64,000 nucleotides of DNA from Alphaproteobacteria bacterium (GCA_002400495.2 NVQL02000052.1:152614-216613), one strand, 5' to 3'; shown: positions 17,417-26,215, counted from the stretch's first letter. Numbers and translations: made by a program. Notes: generated by a model not told the origin, from the letters alone.

Positions 17417-19324
17417 TTAGCCATGCCGCGCTTTGTCCCACAACATACATAAAGAGCTATAATTTTTCGCCATTTGCCCGATGGCCTCTGCATCATTCAC
17501 CTCACCCGCAAACCATTGTTTGGCGGTTGCGCCAAATATAGTGCGCCCCACCGCAAAGCCTTTTACCAATGGCTGCTTGGCGGCCAAAGCAAAACTTGCG
17601 GCCAGTTCGGCCTGTGGCGCATCCAAACCCAAAACCACAATGCCCCGACAATGCGGGTCATGCTCAGCCACCGCTTTACAGGTATTTTCCCAAGCAGCGG
17701 CAGATTTCATCGGCTCAAGCTTCCACCAATCTGGATAAATGCCAATTTCATAAAACCGTTTTACCAATTTGGCGGTTGTCTCATCGTCAGTCGCGCCAAC
17801 TTTAGAAGGCATCACCTCCAACAATAATTCCAAACGGTTGCGCCGCACGGCAGATGCCAAACGCAACAAAGTCGCCTCTTGCTCAGCTTGCATTTCTGCC
17901 TCATCATCAGGATGGCAAAAACACAATACTTTCACCACATGCTCACGTGGCCATTCAGACAGGCCACCAAAATCCACACCCAATTCAGGCTCCAATGTCA
18001 AAGGCCGAGATGCAGGCCATTCAACAGGCCGCGCTATCCACAAACCTTTACCCGCAGCCGCATGCAGTGCGTCCTCACCCAAACGACTGTCACACAACAA
18101 GCCATAATCGTCACGCCCTTGCGCCACCTGCTCAGCCGCCGTCAAACACAGTAATTTAAACTCACCAATTTTCGCATGGTCAGCCCCCACCGCATCAGCC
18201 ATTTTTTCCAATTGCACCCGATGATCAAAAGCAAATATTTTCAATTCAGGCCAATCAAGGTGGCGATTGGTCGCCCAATGTATTTGTTCAAGCTCAGCGT
18301 CTTTGCGCAATTCAGGCTCAATCACCCCCCGCTCTAGAAAATACTCAAGCTCTGCCAAACTCGGATATGCAGGCGTGCACCCATGCCGACTAACCGCAAA
18401 AGCCCCGCAAGCATTGGCGTATTTAAGCGCCGTCGGCCAACTTTCCCCGTCCAACCAACCTTTGAGCAAGCCAGACATAAACCCATCCCCCGCACCCAGC
18501 ACATTAAACACTTTTATCGCAAAGCCCTCACCCGCCTCACCTTCATCCAAATTTTTAGGAATGTCGCCACTAATCGCCACCGCCCCATCAGCTCCTCGTT
18601 TGCAAACCAAAGTCGCGTCGCTCACCTTACGCACATTGCGCAAAGCTTGCATCGTATCCGTCGTGCCGCCCGCAATGTGAAATTCTTCCTCAGTGCCCAC
18701 AATCAAATCAAACAAATGCAAGGTCGCCTGCAACTTAGCGGTCACCGCAGCACTCTCAACAAACCGAGATTCCCCATCACCATGCCCCGCCAAACCCCAC
18801 AGGTTCGGCCGATAATCAATATCCAACGCAGTCTTAGCGCCATTTTCACGTGCCAAATTCAAAGCTTTTAACGTCGCCGCCTCAACCTGCGGATGGCTCA
18901 AATGCGTCCCAGATGCCACCACACAACGCGCGCGGGCGATAAAGCGAGCGTCAATGTCCGCCTCACACAAAGCCATATCCGCACAATTTTCACGATAGAA
19001 TATCAACGGAAATTGATCTTTGTCACGAATGCCCAGCAAAACCAAAGCCGTCAAGCGCTCATCATCAGTTATAATGCCGTCAACATTCACCCCTTCGGCC
19101 TTCAACTGCTCACGAATAAACCGCCCCATATGCTCATTGCCAACACGGGTGATCAAAGCCGATTTTAACCCCAACCGCGCTGTACCCGCTGCCATATTGG
19201 TCGGCGAGCCGCCTAAATATTTGTCAAAAGAGCGCATGTCTTCCAACCGCCCGCCAACCTGTCCGCCATAAAGGTCAACCGAGCTGCGGCCAATGGTGAT
19301 TAAATCTAGTTTTTCATCGCTCAT
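17417..19324 (-). CDS. iolC: Bifunctional 5-dehydro-2-deoxygluconokinase + DUF2090 aldolase-like domain
   Basis: About 635 residues. Residues 1 to about 325 are a PfkB/ribokinase-type kinase (TIGRSSVDLYGGQVGGRL near the start; ATP/anion-hole motif VLGAGDGFMSGLLKG). It phosphorylates 2-deoxy-5-keto-gluconate. The remainder is DUF2090, a barrel thought to act as the 5-dehydro-2-deoxyphosphogluconate aldolase (IolJ step). This fusion is common in proteobacteria and explains the absence of a separate iolJ. Start choice: a GTG at 19339 overlaps the iolG stop, and ATGs at 19330 and 19324 are in frame. The conserved N-terminus KLDLITIGR favours 19324. Confidence 0.93.
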   Translation of the reverse strand: MSDEKLDLITIGRSSVDLYGGQVGGRLEDMRSFDKYLGGSPTNMAAGTARLGLKSALITRVGNEHMGRFIREQLKAEGVNVDGIITDDERLTALVLLGIRDKDQFPLIFYRENCADMALCEADIDARFIARARCVVASGTHLSHPQVEAATLKALNLARENGAKTALDIDYRPNLWGLAGHGDGESRFVESAAVTAKLQATLHLFDLIVGTEEEFHIAGGTTDTMQALRNVRKVSDATLVCKRGADGAVAISGDIPKNLDEGEAGEGFAIKVFNVLGAGDGFMSGLLKGWLDGESWPTALKYANACGAFAVSRHGCTPAYPSLAELEYFLERGVIEPELRKDAELEQIHWATNRHLDWPELKIFAFDHRVQLEKMADAVGADHAKIGEFKLLCLTAAEQVAQGRDDYGLLCDSRLGEDALHAAAGKGLWIARPVEWPASRPLTLEPELGVDFGGLSEWPREHVVKVLCFCHPDDEAEMQAEQEATLLRLASAVRRNRLELLLEVMPSKVGATDDETTAKLVKRFYEIGIYPDWWKLEPMKSAAAWENTCKAVAEHDPHCRGIVVLGLDAPQAELAASFALAAKQPLVKGFAVGRTIFGATAKQWFAGEVNDAEAIGQMAKNYSSLCMLWDKARHG

Positions 19325-19335
19325 AATCATCTCAC

Positions 19336-20346
19336 TCACACATAAATGCTCGGCTTGTCACCAATATTCAGCTCAACCACATCACCACTATCGGCAGATT
19401 TTATCGCCGCATCCGATACAGCTTGAATGGCATAACCATCCCAAGCACTTGGGCCTGTCACCCCACCATGACGCGCCGCCTCTGCCCACATGGCAATCTC
19501 GACATCATAAGCTTCAACAAATCGCAACATCCAATCAGCAAGAATCTCACCACTAAACTGACCTTGGCTTTTGACGATAATCTTATTTGTCTCGCCCAAA
19601 CTCACACTGCCTTTTTCGGCCGAAACCTCACCCTGAATGTCATAGCCATAATCAATGTTAACCGAAACCTCGACACTGGCAAGCGTCTTATTGTCCATTT
19701 CAATCAGTGCCATGAGCGGGTCACGCAACCCACCACCGCGTGTGTTTTTCTTCGCTCCAACCACCCGCACCCGCGCCACTTCACTATCCAACAACCAACG
19801 CGCAACATCAATGTCATGCACCATGGTGTCGCTAATCGCCATATCGCCTTTATAATGGTCAGGCACACCTGCATTGCGATGCACACTATGAAAAATAAGC
19901 GGCGCGCCAATTTTACCACTGTCTATGGTGGCTTTCATGGCTTTATAAGCAGGGTCATAACGGCGCATATAACCAACTTGTAGCAAGCGTTTGCCTAGCT
20001 TCACCTCAGCTTCAATAATCCGCTGACATGCCGCTTGACTGTCAGCCAAGGGTTTTTCGCAAAATATCGGCTTACCTGCTGCCAATGCTAGCAAAATAGC
20101 CGCTTCATGCGCCCCACCCCAAGAGCAAATCAACACGGCATCAACATTGTCCGCAGCAATGAGTTGCTCAGCAGTTTCAAATATTTTAATGTCAGCCGCT
20201 TTGCGTGCCGCTTGTTTGGCATTGTCAGCATTTGTATCAGTCACCGCCGTCACCACCGCGCTGGGTATGAGATCAGTAATGCGGCGTATATGGTCTTGCC
20301 CAATCATGCCCGTGCCAATCACCCCAACTTTTAATATTTTTACCAT
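19336..20346 (-). CDS. iolG: Inositol 2-dehydrogenase
   Basis: A 336-residue Gfo/Idh/MocA dehydrogenase that oxidises myo-inositol to 2-keto-myo-inositol with NAD. Seen: the Rossmann motif GVIGTGMIGQDHIRR (8-22), EKPLADS with the catalytic lysine near residue 96, and the HDIDVARWLL segment with the Asp/His pair used in catalysis. First gene of the iolGCDB unit. Two operator-like palindromes lie 93-130 bases upstream, between it and the LacI-type gene. Confidence 0.95.
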   Translation of the reverse strand: MVKILKVGVIGTGMIGQDHIRRITDLIPSAVVTAVTDTNADNAKQAARKAADIKIFETAEQLIAADNVDAVLICSWGGAHEAAILLALAAGKPIFCEKPLADSQAACQRIIEAEVKLGKRLLQVGYMRRYDPAYKAMKATIDSGKIGAPLIFHSVHRNAGVPDHYKGDMAISDTMVHDIDVARWLLDSEVARVRVVGAKKNTRGGGLRDPLMALIEMDNKTLASVEVSVNIDYGYDIQGEVSAEKGSVSLGETNKIIVKSQGQFSGEILADWMLRFVEAYDVEIAMWAEAARHGGVTGPSAWDGYAIQAVSDAAIKSADSGDVVELNIGDKPSIYV

Positions 20347-20438
20347 TCATTCGCCCTGTTCATGCTTATATATATGGCAAATTATGGGCGGCAAAACATA
20401 CGGGGTCAACGATAATTTGCCCGTTTTTACCTCATATA

Positions 20439-20455
20439 TGATGTAATCAACATCA
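20439..20455 (-). promoter_or_regulatory. Operator-like palindrome before iolG (site 1)
   Basis: TGATGT-AATCA-ACATCA is an inverted repeat with perfect 6-base arms, 93 bases upstream of the iolG start. It shares the core TGATnnAATCA with the sites at 20459 and 21519, and the adjacent LacI-type protein is the likely binder. Confidence 0.6.
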
Positions 20456-20458
20456 AAA

Positions 20459-20476
20459 ATGATGCAATCACATCAT
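20459..20476 (-). promoter_or_regulatory. Operator-like palindrome before iolG (site 2)
   Basis: ATGATG-CAATCA-CATCAT has perfect 6-base arms and lies four bases from site 1, overlapping the LacI-gene stop codon. Two tandem sites suggest cooperative repression of the iolGCDB promoter. Confidence 0.6.
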
Positions 20477-21504
20477 AGGCTTTCAGGTATATGCAATCGC
20501 ATGGGAAAAAACGTCTGGCTCGGCACTTCAAAATTCTTGTCGGTCACCGACTTGCCCATATAACAAACTAATTTACGGCATAAATCATCCAATGGCGTGG
20601 CCAATACGGCGGTCACCACCCCTTCGGCCATGCCCGAAACAGTTTCGGGCATAATCTCATTCACCACCACTGTCATGTCGGTGTGGCGCTGTTCTTCACG
20701 CAACGCAACCAGCGAGCCCTCAATGCCACCACCTGCACTATAAAGCCCCACCAGATCGGGGTTTTTGTGTAATAATTCAAGTGTTGTCTCATAAGTTAAT
20801 TCGCGGGTTTCCAAATTGGTCACGCTTTCAATCACTTGAAATTGCGGCGCATGCTCACGAAAATAACTTCTAAACCCCGTCTCGCGTAATTCATGGCCAT
20901 GCCAGCGTGATCCGCCGACAAATAACCCAACTTTTCCCGCCTTTTTGGCGGTATTGGCAATCATCCAAGCCGCGCTACGCCCCACTTTTAAATTGTTAGT
21001 GCCAAAATAACCAGCCCGCACATCTTGGGCAAAATCCGATAATAAAGAGAATGTCTGCACGCCGCGCGCTTTGGCCTCGGCCACCGCGGTCGAAACCCGC
21101 AAACAATCTGTCGCCACCGCCGCAACCACATCGCAGGTTTTAGACATTTGCTCAATCAAGGTGGCAAATTCCGTCGGGCTGGTTGCTTTTGCCCAACTAA
21201 TCTGGCATCGGCCTTGCACATCATTGTTAAGTCGCACGGCTTCATGTAAATTTTCGGCAAATTGTTGATAAAAATAATGTTGCGGCTTTTGCAGAATAAA
21301 CCCAAATTTCACATGCGGCAAGTTTTCTTGTATGCGTTGTTTTATCAAGCCTGCGGCATGATAACCAATTTCATGCGCTGCGTCATAAACCCTGCGAGCG
21401 GTTTCTTCACGCACCTTATGGCGGCCATTAATCACCCTGTCTACTGTTGCGGTGCTTACATTTGCGGCTTTGGCTAAGTCGTAAATTGTCGGTCTTTTGG
21501 CCAT
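20473..21504 (-). CDS. LacI-family transcriptional regulator, probable inositol-catabolism repressor
   Basis: About 343 residues. The N-terminal LacI helix-turn-helix reads PTIYDLAKAANVSTATVDRV followed by the hinge helix. A periplasmic-binding-protein-like effector domain follows, with VKFGFILQKPQHYFYQQFAE and IGLYSAGGGIEGS-type sugar-binding segments. The central VDRVINGR, in place of the usual VSRVLNG, is a subclass feature. It lies between iolG and iolE. Operator-like palindromes are found on both sides of it, so it probably represses both units and itself, with an inositol derivative as inducer. Start: the ATG at 21502-21504 (MAKRPTIYDL) or one three codons upstream. Confidence 0.9.
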   Translation of the reverse strand: MAKRPTIYDLAKAANVSTATVDRVINGRHKVREETARRVYDAAHEIGYHAAGLIKQRIQENLPHVKFGFILQKPQHYFYQQFAENLHEAVRLNNDVQGRCQISWAKATSPTEFATLIEQMSKTCDVVAAVATDCLRVSTAVAEAKARGVQTFSLLSDFAQDVRAGYFGTNNLKVGRSAAWMIANTAKKAGKVGLFVGGSRWHGHELRETGFRSYFREHAPQFQVIESVTNLETRELTYETTLELLHKNPDLVGLYSAGGGIEGSLVALREEQRHTDMTVVVNEIMPETVSGMAEGVVTAVLATPLDDLCRKLVCYMGKSVTDKNFEVPSQTFFPMRLHIPESL

Positions 21505-21518
21505 TTTTGTCACTTTAT

Positions 21519-21534
21519 TGATTTAATCACATCA
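21519..21534. promoter_or_regulatory. Operator-like site between the LacI gene and iolE (site 3)
   Basis: TGATTTAATCACATCA differs by only two bases from the core of site 2 (TGATGCAATCACATCA). It sits in the 122-base divergent gap, with a second overlapping inverted repeat CATCAT-CACAA-ATGATG at 21530-21546. This would permit joint control of iolE and the regulator. Confidence 0.6.
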
Positions 21535-21626
21535 TCACAAATGATGGTTTTTGCAAGAATAGATCAAGCTAAGCTTGACCGCAACCGATTTGTGTATTTC
21601 TATCGAGTAATTTAGGGGAACAATAA

Positions 21627-22520
21627 ATGATTCTATATGGCACGAATCCAATTGCATGGTCAAACGATGATGACCAAACATTAGGTCAGAATATAAGCTT
21701 AGAACAATGTCTCATCGAGACCGCCGAAATAGGTTTTGACGGCATCGAAAAGGGGCATAAATTCCCCAATAATGCACCAGACATGGTCGACACGCTTGCC
21801 CCATATGGTTTAAAATTTGTCTCAGGCTGGTGGTCACTAAATTTACTTAGCCAAGATGCCGAGGCCGAGATTGCAGCCATGAGTGATTATCTTAACTTGC
21901 TACAAGGCTGCGGCTGCCAAGTGGCTATTTTATGCGAAACCTCAAATGCTATTCATAGCGATAATGACCACCCATTGACCGACAAGCCAAACCTTGCGGC
22001 CAACGAGTGGGCGCAATTTGGCGCGCGGCTCAGCCAAGTTGCGGCGCATATTCGCGAGCGCGGCATCATACCTGTTTATCATCATCACATGGGCACAATT
22101 GTGCAAACTGGCGCTGAGATTGATTTATTAATGGCCAATACTGATGGCAATTTAAGCCTGCTACTCGATACAGGCCATGCGTATTTTGGTGGTGCGGACC
22201 CCGCACAAATTGCCCAAAAATATATGGACCGCATTCATCATATCCATGCCAAAAACATCCGTTTGGATGTCATGCAGCATGTGCTAGACCAAGGTTTAAG
22301 CTTTTTAGATGGCGTGCGCGAGGGCGTGTTCACCGTACCTGGCGATAAAGAGGGTTGTGTGGATTTCACATCAGTGCTTCATGTTGCAGCGCAAAACGAT
22401 TATAATGGGTGGGTGGTGATTGAGGCCGAGCAAGACCCAGATGTGCGCCACCCTTATTTTTACCAATGCATGGGGTTAAAAGCCTTAAAAGGGTTTGCAC
22501 GTGATGCGGGCTTGGAATAG
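21627..22520 (+). CDS. iolE: 2-keto-myo-inositol (scyllo-inosose) dehydratase
   Basis: A 297-residue TIM-barrel enzyme of the xylose-isomerase-like superfamily that dehydrates 2-keto-myo-inositol to the diketone used by IolD. Seen: [16 protein letters not shown] at the N-terminus, typical of IolE; metal-ligand regions [12 protein letters not shown] and [14 protein letters not shown]; and the C-terminal VVIEAEQDP. The RBS TTAGGGGAA precedes the start. It is transcribed away from the rest of the iol genes. No iolA/mmsA gene for the final malonate-semialdehyde step is present in this window. Confidence 0.94.
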   Translation: MILYGTNPIAWSNDDDQTLGQNISLEQCLIETAEIGFDGIEKGHKFPNNAPDMVDTLAPYGLKFVSGWWSLNLLSQDAEAEIAAMSDYLNLLQGCGCQVAILCETSNAIHSDNDHPLTDKPNLAANEWAQFGARLSQVAAHIRERGIIPVYHHHMGTIVQTGAEIDLLMANTDGNLSLLLDTGHAYFGGADPAQIAQKYMDRIHHIHAKNIRLDVMQHVLDQGLSFLDGVREGVFTVPGDKEGCVDFTSVLHVAAQNDYNGWVVIEAEQDPDVRHPYFYQCMGLKALKGFARDAGLE

Positions 22521-22553
22521 TCTGGCTTTATAAAAACCATTCAAGAGTGATTT

Positions 22554-22790
22554 ATGATACCCTTATTTATTTTCATTTGCGCTATTTTTGGCATTCTTTT
22601 GGCCAAATTCGTTAAGAATATGAATTTTACTCTCATCTATATTTTAATGACCGCAATTGGCCTCATATTATTCCTGTTCGGCATTTATGTATTCAGCGCA
22701 CCGTCTATTTCGGCAGCGATCGGATCCATTGCTTTCACTCTGGTGTTTATGGTGACCTATTTAGGCGGTAAAAAGCGTAATAATAAATAG
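22554..22790 (+). CDS. Small hydrophobic membrane protein, unknown
   Basis: 78 residues, almost wholly hydrophobic, with three probable membrane helices (about 1-16, 24-47, 51-70) and a basic tail KKRNNK, suggesting a cytoplasmic C-terminus. I do not recognise the family. It lies 33 bases after iolE on the same strand and could be co-transcribed. The RBS is weak (AAGAGTGATTT before the ATG). Confidence 0.55.
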   Translation: MIPLFIFICAIFGILLAKFVKNMNFTLIYILMTAIGLILFLFGIYVFSAPSISAAIGSIAFTLVFMVTYLGGKKRNNK

Positions 22791-22827
22791 TTTCAATTTC
22801 ATCACATTCATGTTGAGGAATTGAAAC
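22790..22827. terminator. Inverted repeat between convergent genes, possible weak bidirectional terminator
   Basis: GTTTCAATT and AATTGAAAC are perfect complementary 9-base arms separated by 20 bases, between the small membrane protein gene and the convergent VIT1 gene. The long loop and AT-rich stem make it weak. Confidence 0.3.
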
Positions 22828-22834
22828 GCAGCCG

Positions 22835-23557
22835 CTAACCGACAAACTCACTGACAAAATAGCCAATATAATAAGCAGTGGCCGAGGCAACAACTCCGAT
22901 AATCAACGTCTCAGCGCCAGACCGCCACCAACTGGCGAGCGACCATTTGCTCTTAATCGCGCCGATTAAAAAGAAGGCAATCATTGTGCTGACCAAAGCG
23001 ATTTCAAACGGATTCTCATAACTCAAAAAATACGGCAATAATGGTATTGTCCCAAAAATCAAAAACGCCAGAAATGTGCTAAAACCCGACATTAGTGGCG
23101 TGCGCAAATGTATCGCCAAGCCGTATTCCTCGGCCAACATGGTATTAATCCAAACTTTTTGGTTGGATGTGATGGCCGAAACCGTGTCTTCCAAGGCCTG
23201 CCCATTAAGTCCCTTGGCCGCATAAATCTGCCTTATTTCTTCGCGCTCACCTTCAGGGTTTTGGTCAATATGTTTTTGCTCAATCTGCCGAAACCGCTCC
23301 AGCTCATCCACCTCAGTTTTAGTGCCACTATAATTGCTCGCTGCCATCGAAAACCCATCCGCGATCAAGTTAGCCAAGCCCAAAACCACAATCACTTTGG
23401 TCGAAAGCCCTGCCCCTACAACCCCCGCCACAATGGCAAAAGTGGTGATTGCGCCATCAATGCCACCATAAACCCAATCCCGCAAATAATTAGGCTTGTT
23501 TTCGGCGGCCAACCGGTCATGAATGGCCTCTGGCGTGTGTAAATGTTCTAATGCCAT
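22835..23557 (-). CDS. VIT1/CCC1-family metal transporter
   Basis: 240 residues from the ATG at 23555-23557 (MALEHLHTP), chosen for the RBS GGGGGAGGAG. VIT1-family signatures are seen: DWVYGGIDGAITTFAIVAGV in the first helix and ANLIADGFSMAASNYSGTKTE in the second. The cytoplasmic metal-binding region follows (EREEIRQIYAAKGLNGQALED), then three C-terminal membrane helices. Family members move Fe(II) or Mn(II) out of the cytosol. It is the last gene of a three-gene unit behind a peroxiredoxin and an APC-like protein, so a role in limiting metal-driven oxidative damage is plausible. Confidence 0.88.
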   Translation of the reverse strand: MALEHLHTPEAIHDRLAAENKPNYLRDWVYGGIDGAITTFAIVAGVVGAGLSTKVIVVLGLANLIADGFSMAASNYSGTKTEVDELERFRQIEQKHIDQNPEGEREEIRQIYAAKGLNGQALEDTVSAITSNQKVWINTMLAEEYGLAIHLRTPLMSGFSTFLAFLIFGTIPLLPYFLSYENPFEIALVSTMIAFFLIGAIKSKWSLASWWRSGAETLIIGVVASATAYYIGYFVSEFVG

Positions 23558-23573
23558 TTTTTTCTCCTCCCCC

Positions 23574-24770
23574 TCATGCTTCAACAGGCGTGCCAAAAAT
23601 CGCAATGACAAAACCTAAACAGGCCAACCCAATATAAAGATAAAGCCGCAAACCTCGGTCAGCAGATTTATAAGCAAAAATCGCCGCAATCACCGCTTGC
23701 AAACCATAATAAAAAGCAAAGGCGCGCGAGGCATAGCTTATAATGCCAAAAATATTAACATTCCAAGTCAAATAAAGCCCGACCACCACCAAAATTAAAT
23801 AAGCATATTGGGGTTTTATTTTACCGCCCGTCAGTTCCGACATCAAGCCACCAGAACCGCCTGTATCAGCAATTGCGGCGCTAAATTGAGCACTCAATGC
23901 GGCGACAATCAGCATGGCAGGCAATATTGGCGCGACCACAACCATCATGTCAATAATTGCGGTTTCAGACAGGCCAAAATCTTCAGGTTTAAAAATATAA
24001 GCAATCAGGCCGATGTAAATAATATAAATGGCAGACGATATATATTGGGCGAACCGCATCGAATTTATGCGGGTTAAGCTGTCATATTCGTCACCCAAAT
24101 AACGCGATGTCTCAAAGCCTTGAATGGTGACAATCAAGCCAAAACTCAAAGTGATCAGCGGCCAACTCAAATCTTTAGACGGACTGAAAATCAGTTCATT
24201 ATGCACAATATGTTCGGCATTAAACAACATCAGCCCAACCAACAAGCCAATGATAATGGCAAGCTTCAAACTCACTGATATTTGCTCCAACCGCTCCAAC
24301 GCATGAAAACCGCGCAACCAACCGACCAATAGAATAAAAATCAATATGCCACTGGTCAGAATTTTAGCATTGGTGGCGTCAGGTATGTCGCTTAACCGCA
24401 CCCCAAACGCCCCAAATAAGTTCAGATAATAAGCCACCGATACAATATAAGCAAAGGCCAAGACCCATGAAGATAGAGTTTCAACATGTGCCAAATATTT
24501 ACCCGTCGGTTGCGCAGCATGCATCTTAATGTTAAAGCGAATGGCAATGCCAAATAAAAACCCAACAAGGCACAAAGCCGCCATGGCAATCGGCGCAAAG
24601 CCACCAAAATTCTGGGTCAATATCGGGCCCAAAATCAAAAACCCACTGCCAATGATTGACGCCAAGGGCGTGATGGTGGCACGCCAGAATTTATTCTTCA
24701 CCAATTTAGGCAAAAACAACAATGCGCCCACCAGTACGGTGGCCAAAACAATGATGATGTCAGTGATCAT
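23574..24770 (-). CDS. Polytopic membrane protein, APC-superfamily-like transporter, substrate unknown
   Basis: 398 residues with about 11 predicted membrane helices. The first part contains ASIIGSGFLILGPIL, resembling the glycine-rich broken helix 1 of APC/LeuT-fold transporters. A later segment (FGLIVTIQGFETSRYLGDEY) resembles the conserved helix-6 region of that fold. No specific family is recognised. It lies 12 bases after the peroxiredoxin gene and 17 before the VIT1 gene, so all three are probably co-transcribed. Substrate unknown. Confidence 0.75.
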   Translation of the reverse strand: MITDIIIVLATVLVGALLFLPKLVKNKFWRATITPLASIIGSGFLILGPILTQNFGGFAPIAMAALCLVGFLFGIAIRFNIKMHAAQPTGKYLAHVETLSSWVLAFAYIVSVAYYLNLFGAFGVRLSDIPDATNAKILTSGILIFILLVGWLRGFHALERLEQISVSLKLAIIIGLLVGLMLFNAEHIVHNELIFSPSKDLSWPLITLSFGLIVTIQGFETSRYLGDEYDSLTRINSMRFAQYISSAIYIIYIGLIAYIFKPEDFGLSETAIIDMMVVVAPILPAMLIVAALSAQFSAAIADTGGSGGLMSELTGGKIKPQYAYLILVVVGLYLTWNVNIFGIISYASRAFAFYYGLQAVIAAIFAYKSADRGLRLYLYIGLACLGFVIAIFGTPVEA

Positions 24771-24782
24771 AATCGGCTATAT

Positions 24783-25409
24783 TTATACCTTGGTGGTGCG
24801 CAAATATGGCCTAATTTCATTCCAACCTTGCGGAAATAAATCTTTAGCTGCCTCATTGTCAATCGATGGTGGAATGATCACATCATCACCTGGTTTCCAG
24901 TCTGCAGGCGTGGCAATGCTTTTGGCATCGGCCAATTGCAAAGCATCAATCACCCGCAAAATTTCATCAAAATTCCGCCCAACATTCATCGGATAAGTCA
25001 GCGTGAGACGAATTTTTTTATTAGGATCGATGATAAACACCGAGCGCACGGCTTGGGTGGCGCTTTCTTCGGGATGAATCATCTCATATAATTTAGCCAC
25101 TTTTAAATCTGGGTCAGCAATGATTGGAAAGGTCAACACAGTGTTTTGCGTATTGTCGACATCAATAATCCATTTTTCATGCTCGGCAACCGTATCGGTC
25201 GATAGGCCGATCGACTTTACATTGCGCTTGGCAAAATCATTTGAAAGCTGTGCTGTGCGACCCATTTCGGTGGTGCAGACAGGGGTGAAATCAGCGGGAT
25301 GGCTAAAGAAAAACACCCAACTATCGCCTATCCATTGATGAAAATTAATCGGGCCTTTGGTGGTTTCAACGTCAAAGTTTGGGGCTATACCGCCAATTCT
25401 AATGCTCAT
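24783..25409 (-). CDS. 1-Cys peroxiredoxin (Prx6 class, AhpC/TSA family)
   Basis: 208 residues from the ATG at 25407-25409 (MSIRIGGIAPNF), preceded by the RBS AAGGAGAC. The active-site motif HPADFTPVCTTEMG places the peroxidatic cysteine at residue 45. No other cysteine occurs, so it is a true 1-Cys enzyme needing an external reductant. The long C-terminal extension (ATPADWKPGDDVIIPPS) is typical of Prx6. It reduces peroxides in the cytoplasm. First gene of the unit leading to the VIT1 transporter, and divergent from a Crp/Fnr regulator. Confidence 0.93.
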   Translation of the reverse strand: MSIRIGGIAPNFDVETTKGPINFHQWIGDSWVFFFSHPADFTPVCTTEMGRTAQLSNDFAKRNVKSIGLSTDTVAEHEKWIIDVDNTQNTVLTFPIIADPDLKVAKLYEMIHPEESATQAVRSVFIIDPNKKIRLTLTYPMNVGRNFDEILRVIDALQLADAKSIATPADWKPGDDVIIPPSIDNEAAKDLFPQGWNEIRPYLRTTKV

Positions 25410-25436
25410 TTTAGTCTCCTTGGTTTGTTGTTGTAC

Positions 25437-25452
25437 ATTAGTTAAAACTAAT
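25437..25452. promoter_or_regulatory. Palindrome in the peroxiredoxin-Crp/Fnr divergent gap
   Basis: ATTAGTT-AA-AACTAAT has perfect 7-base arms, 28 bases from the peroxiredoxin start and 85 from the Crp/Fnr start. It is a candidate operator for one or both genes; the regulator is unknown. It does not match a Crp/Fnr half-site. Confidence 0.45.
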
Positions 25453-25536
25453 ATATATAATGTGTTACAGAATTTCAATATGTAGGTGCAGGCAAATTGT
25501 CACATCTATACCCCACATAAATATGAAACGAGTTAT

Positions 25537-26202
25537 ATGACCCTAAATTGGATTGAACAATTTCAAGGCCTCGCCAGCTTAGATGCATCCATTAAAAGCT
25601 TAATGACACAGAAAAGCAACATTATTTCTTACGCTAAAAATAGCGTCATTTTTGGTTCTGGCAAAGCACCCGATCACTTTTTATTAATGTTAGAAGGCAC
25701 AGTGCGGGTGCAACAGCTGTCAGAAGCGGGGCGCGAAATTGTGCTTTACCGCGTGCATGCAGGGCAATCTTGCGTGTTGACCACCGCCTGCCTGCTGGCT
25801 TATGAAGATTATGCGGCCGAAGGCATTGCCGAAACTGCGGTCAAAGCGGTGGCCTTACCACGCGCGGTTTTTGACGAACTTATCGCCCAATCAGATGAGT
25901 TTAGACGGTTTGTATTTTCAGCCTATTCACGCCGCATGACCGATTTATTTGCGGTGATTGAGGACATTGCGTTCCAACGAATGGACATTCGCTTGGCGCA
26001 AAAATTGTTCGAATTGGTTGATGAGGATGAACAAATCAAATCGACCCATCAAAAGATGGCCGCCGAATTGGGCACAGCGCGCGAAGTTATATCACGCCTG
26101 CTGCAAGAATTTCAACGCCGCAATTGGATCGCCCAAAGCCGCGGTACGATAAAATTACTAAATCTAAACGAAATTAAAAAACTCGCAAAAACCGCAGATT
26201 AG
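25537..26202 (+). CDS. Crp/Fnr-family transcriptional regulator without an N-terminal FeS cysteine cluster
   Basis: 221 residues from the ATG at 25537 (MTLNWIEQFQGLAS). The frame is open further upstream, but the extra residues have no family character. Residues about 25-125 are a cNMP-binding-like beta-roll (DHFLLMLEGTVRVQQLSEAGREIVLYRV). The C-terminal winged helix contains ELGTAREVISRLLQEF, the recognition helix with E..SR typical of proteins that bind TTGAT half-sites. The FNR Fe-S cysteines are absent. Two cysteines in SCVLTTAC (about residues 78-84) could sense redox state or sulfane sulfur. It precedes a sulfur-oxidation operon that carries a perfect TTGAT-N4-ATCAA box, so it is the likely regulator. 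Confidence 0.88.
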   Translation: MTLNWIEQFQGLASLDASIKSLMTQKSNIISYAKNSVIFGSGKAPDHFLLMLEGTVRVQQLSEAGREIVLYRVHAGQSCVLTTACLLAYEDYAAEGIAETAVKAVALPRAVFDELIAQSDEFRRFVFSAYSRRMTDLFAVIEDIAFQRMDIRLAQKLFELVDEDEQIKSTHQKMAAELGTAREVISRLLQEFQRRNWIAQSRGTIKLLNLNEIKKLAKTAD

Positions 26203-26215
26203 ATAAATATTAAAT

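Noticed and set aside
18034..18045. TATCCACAA resembling a DnaA box
   Set aside because: Single copy inside the iolC coding region, far from the skew change. No cluster of boxes was found near 53-54.5 kb.
22790..22827. GTTTCAATT/AATTGAAAC as a CRISPR-like repeat
   Set aside because: Only one inverted pair, no direct repeats or spacers, and no cas genes.
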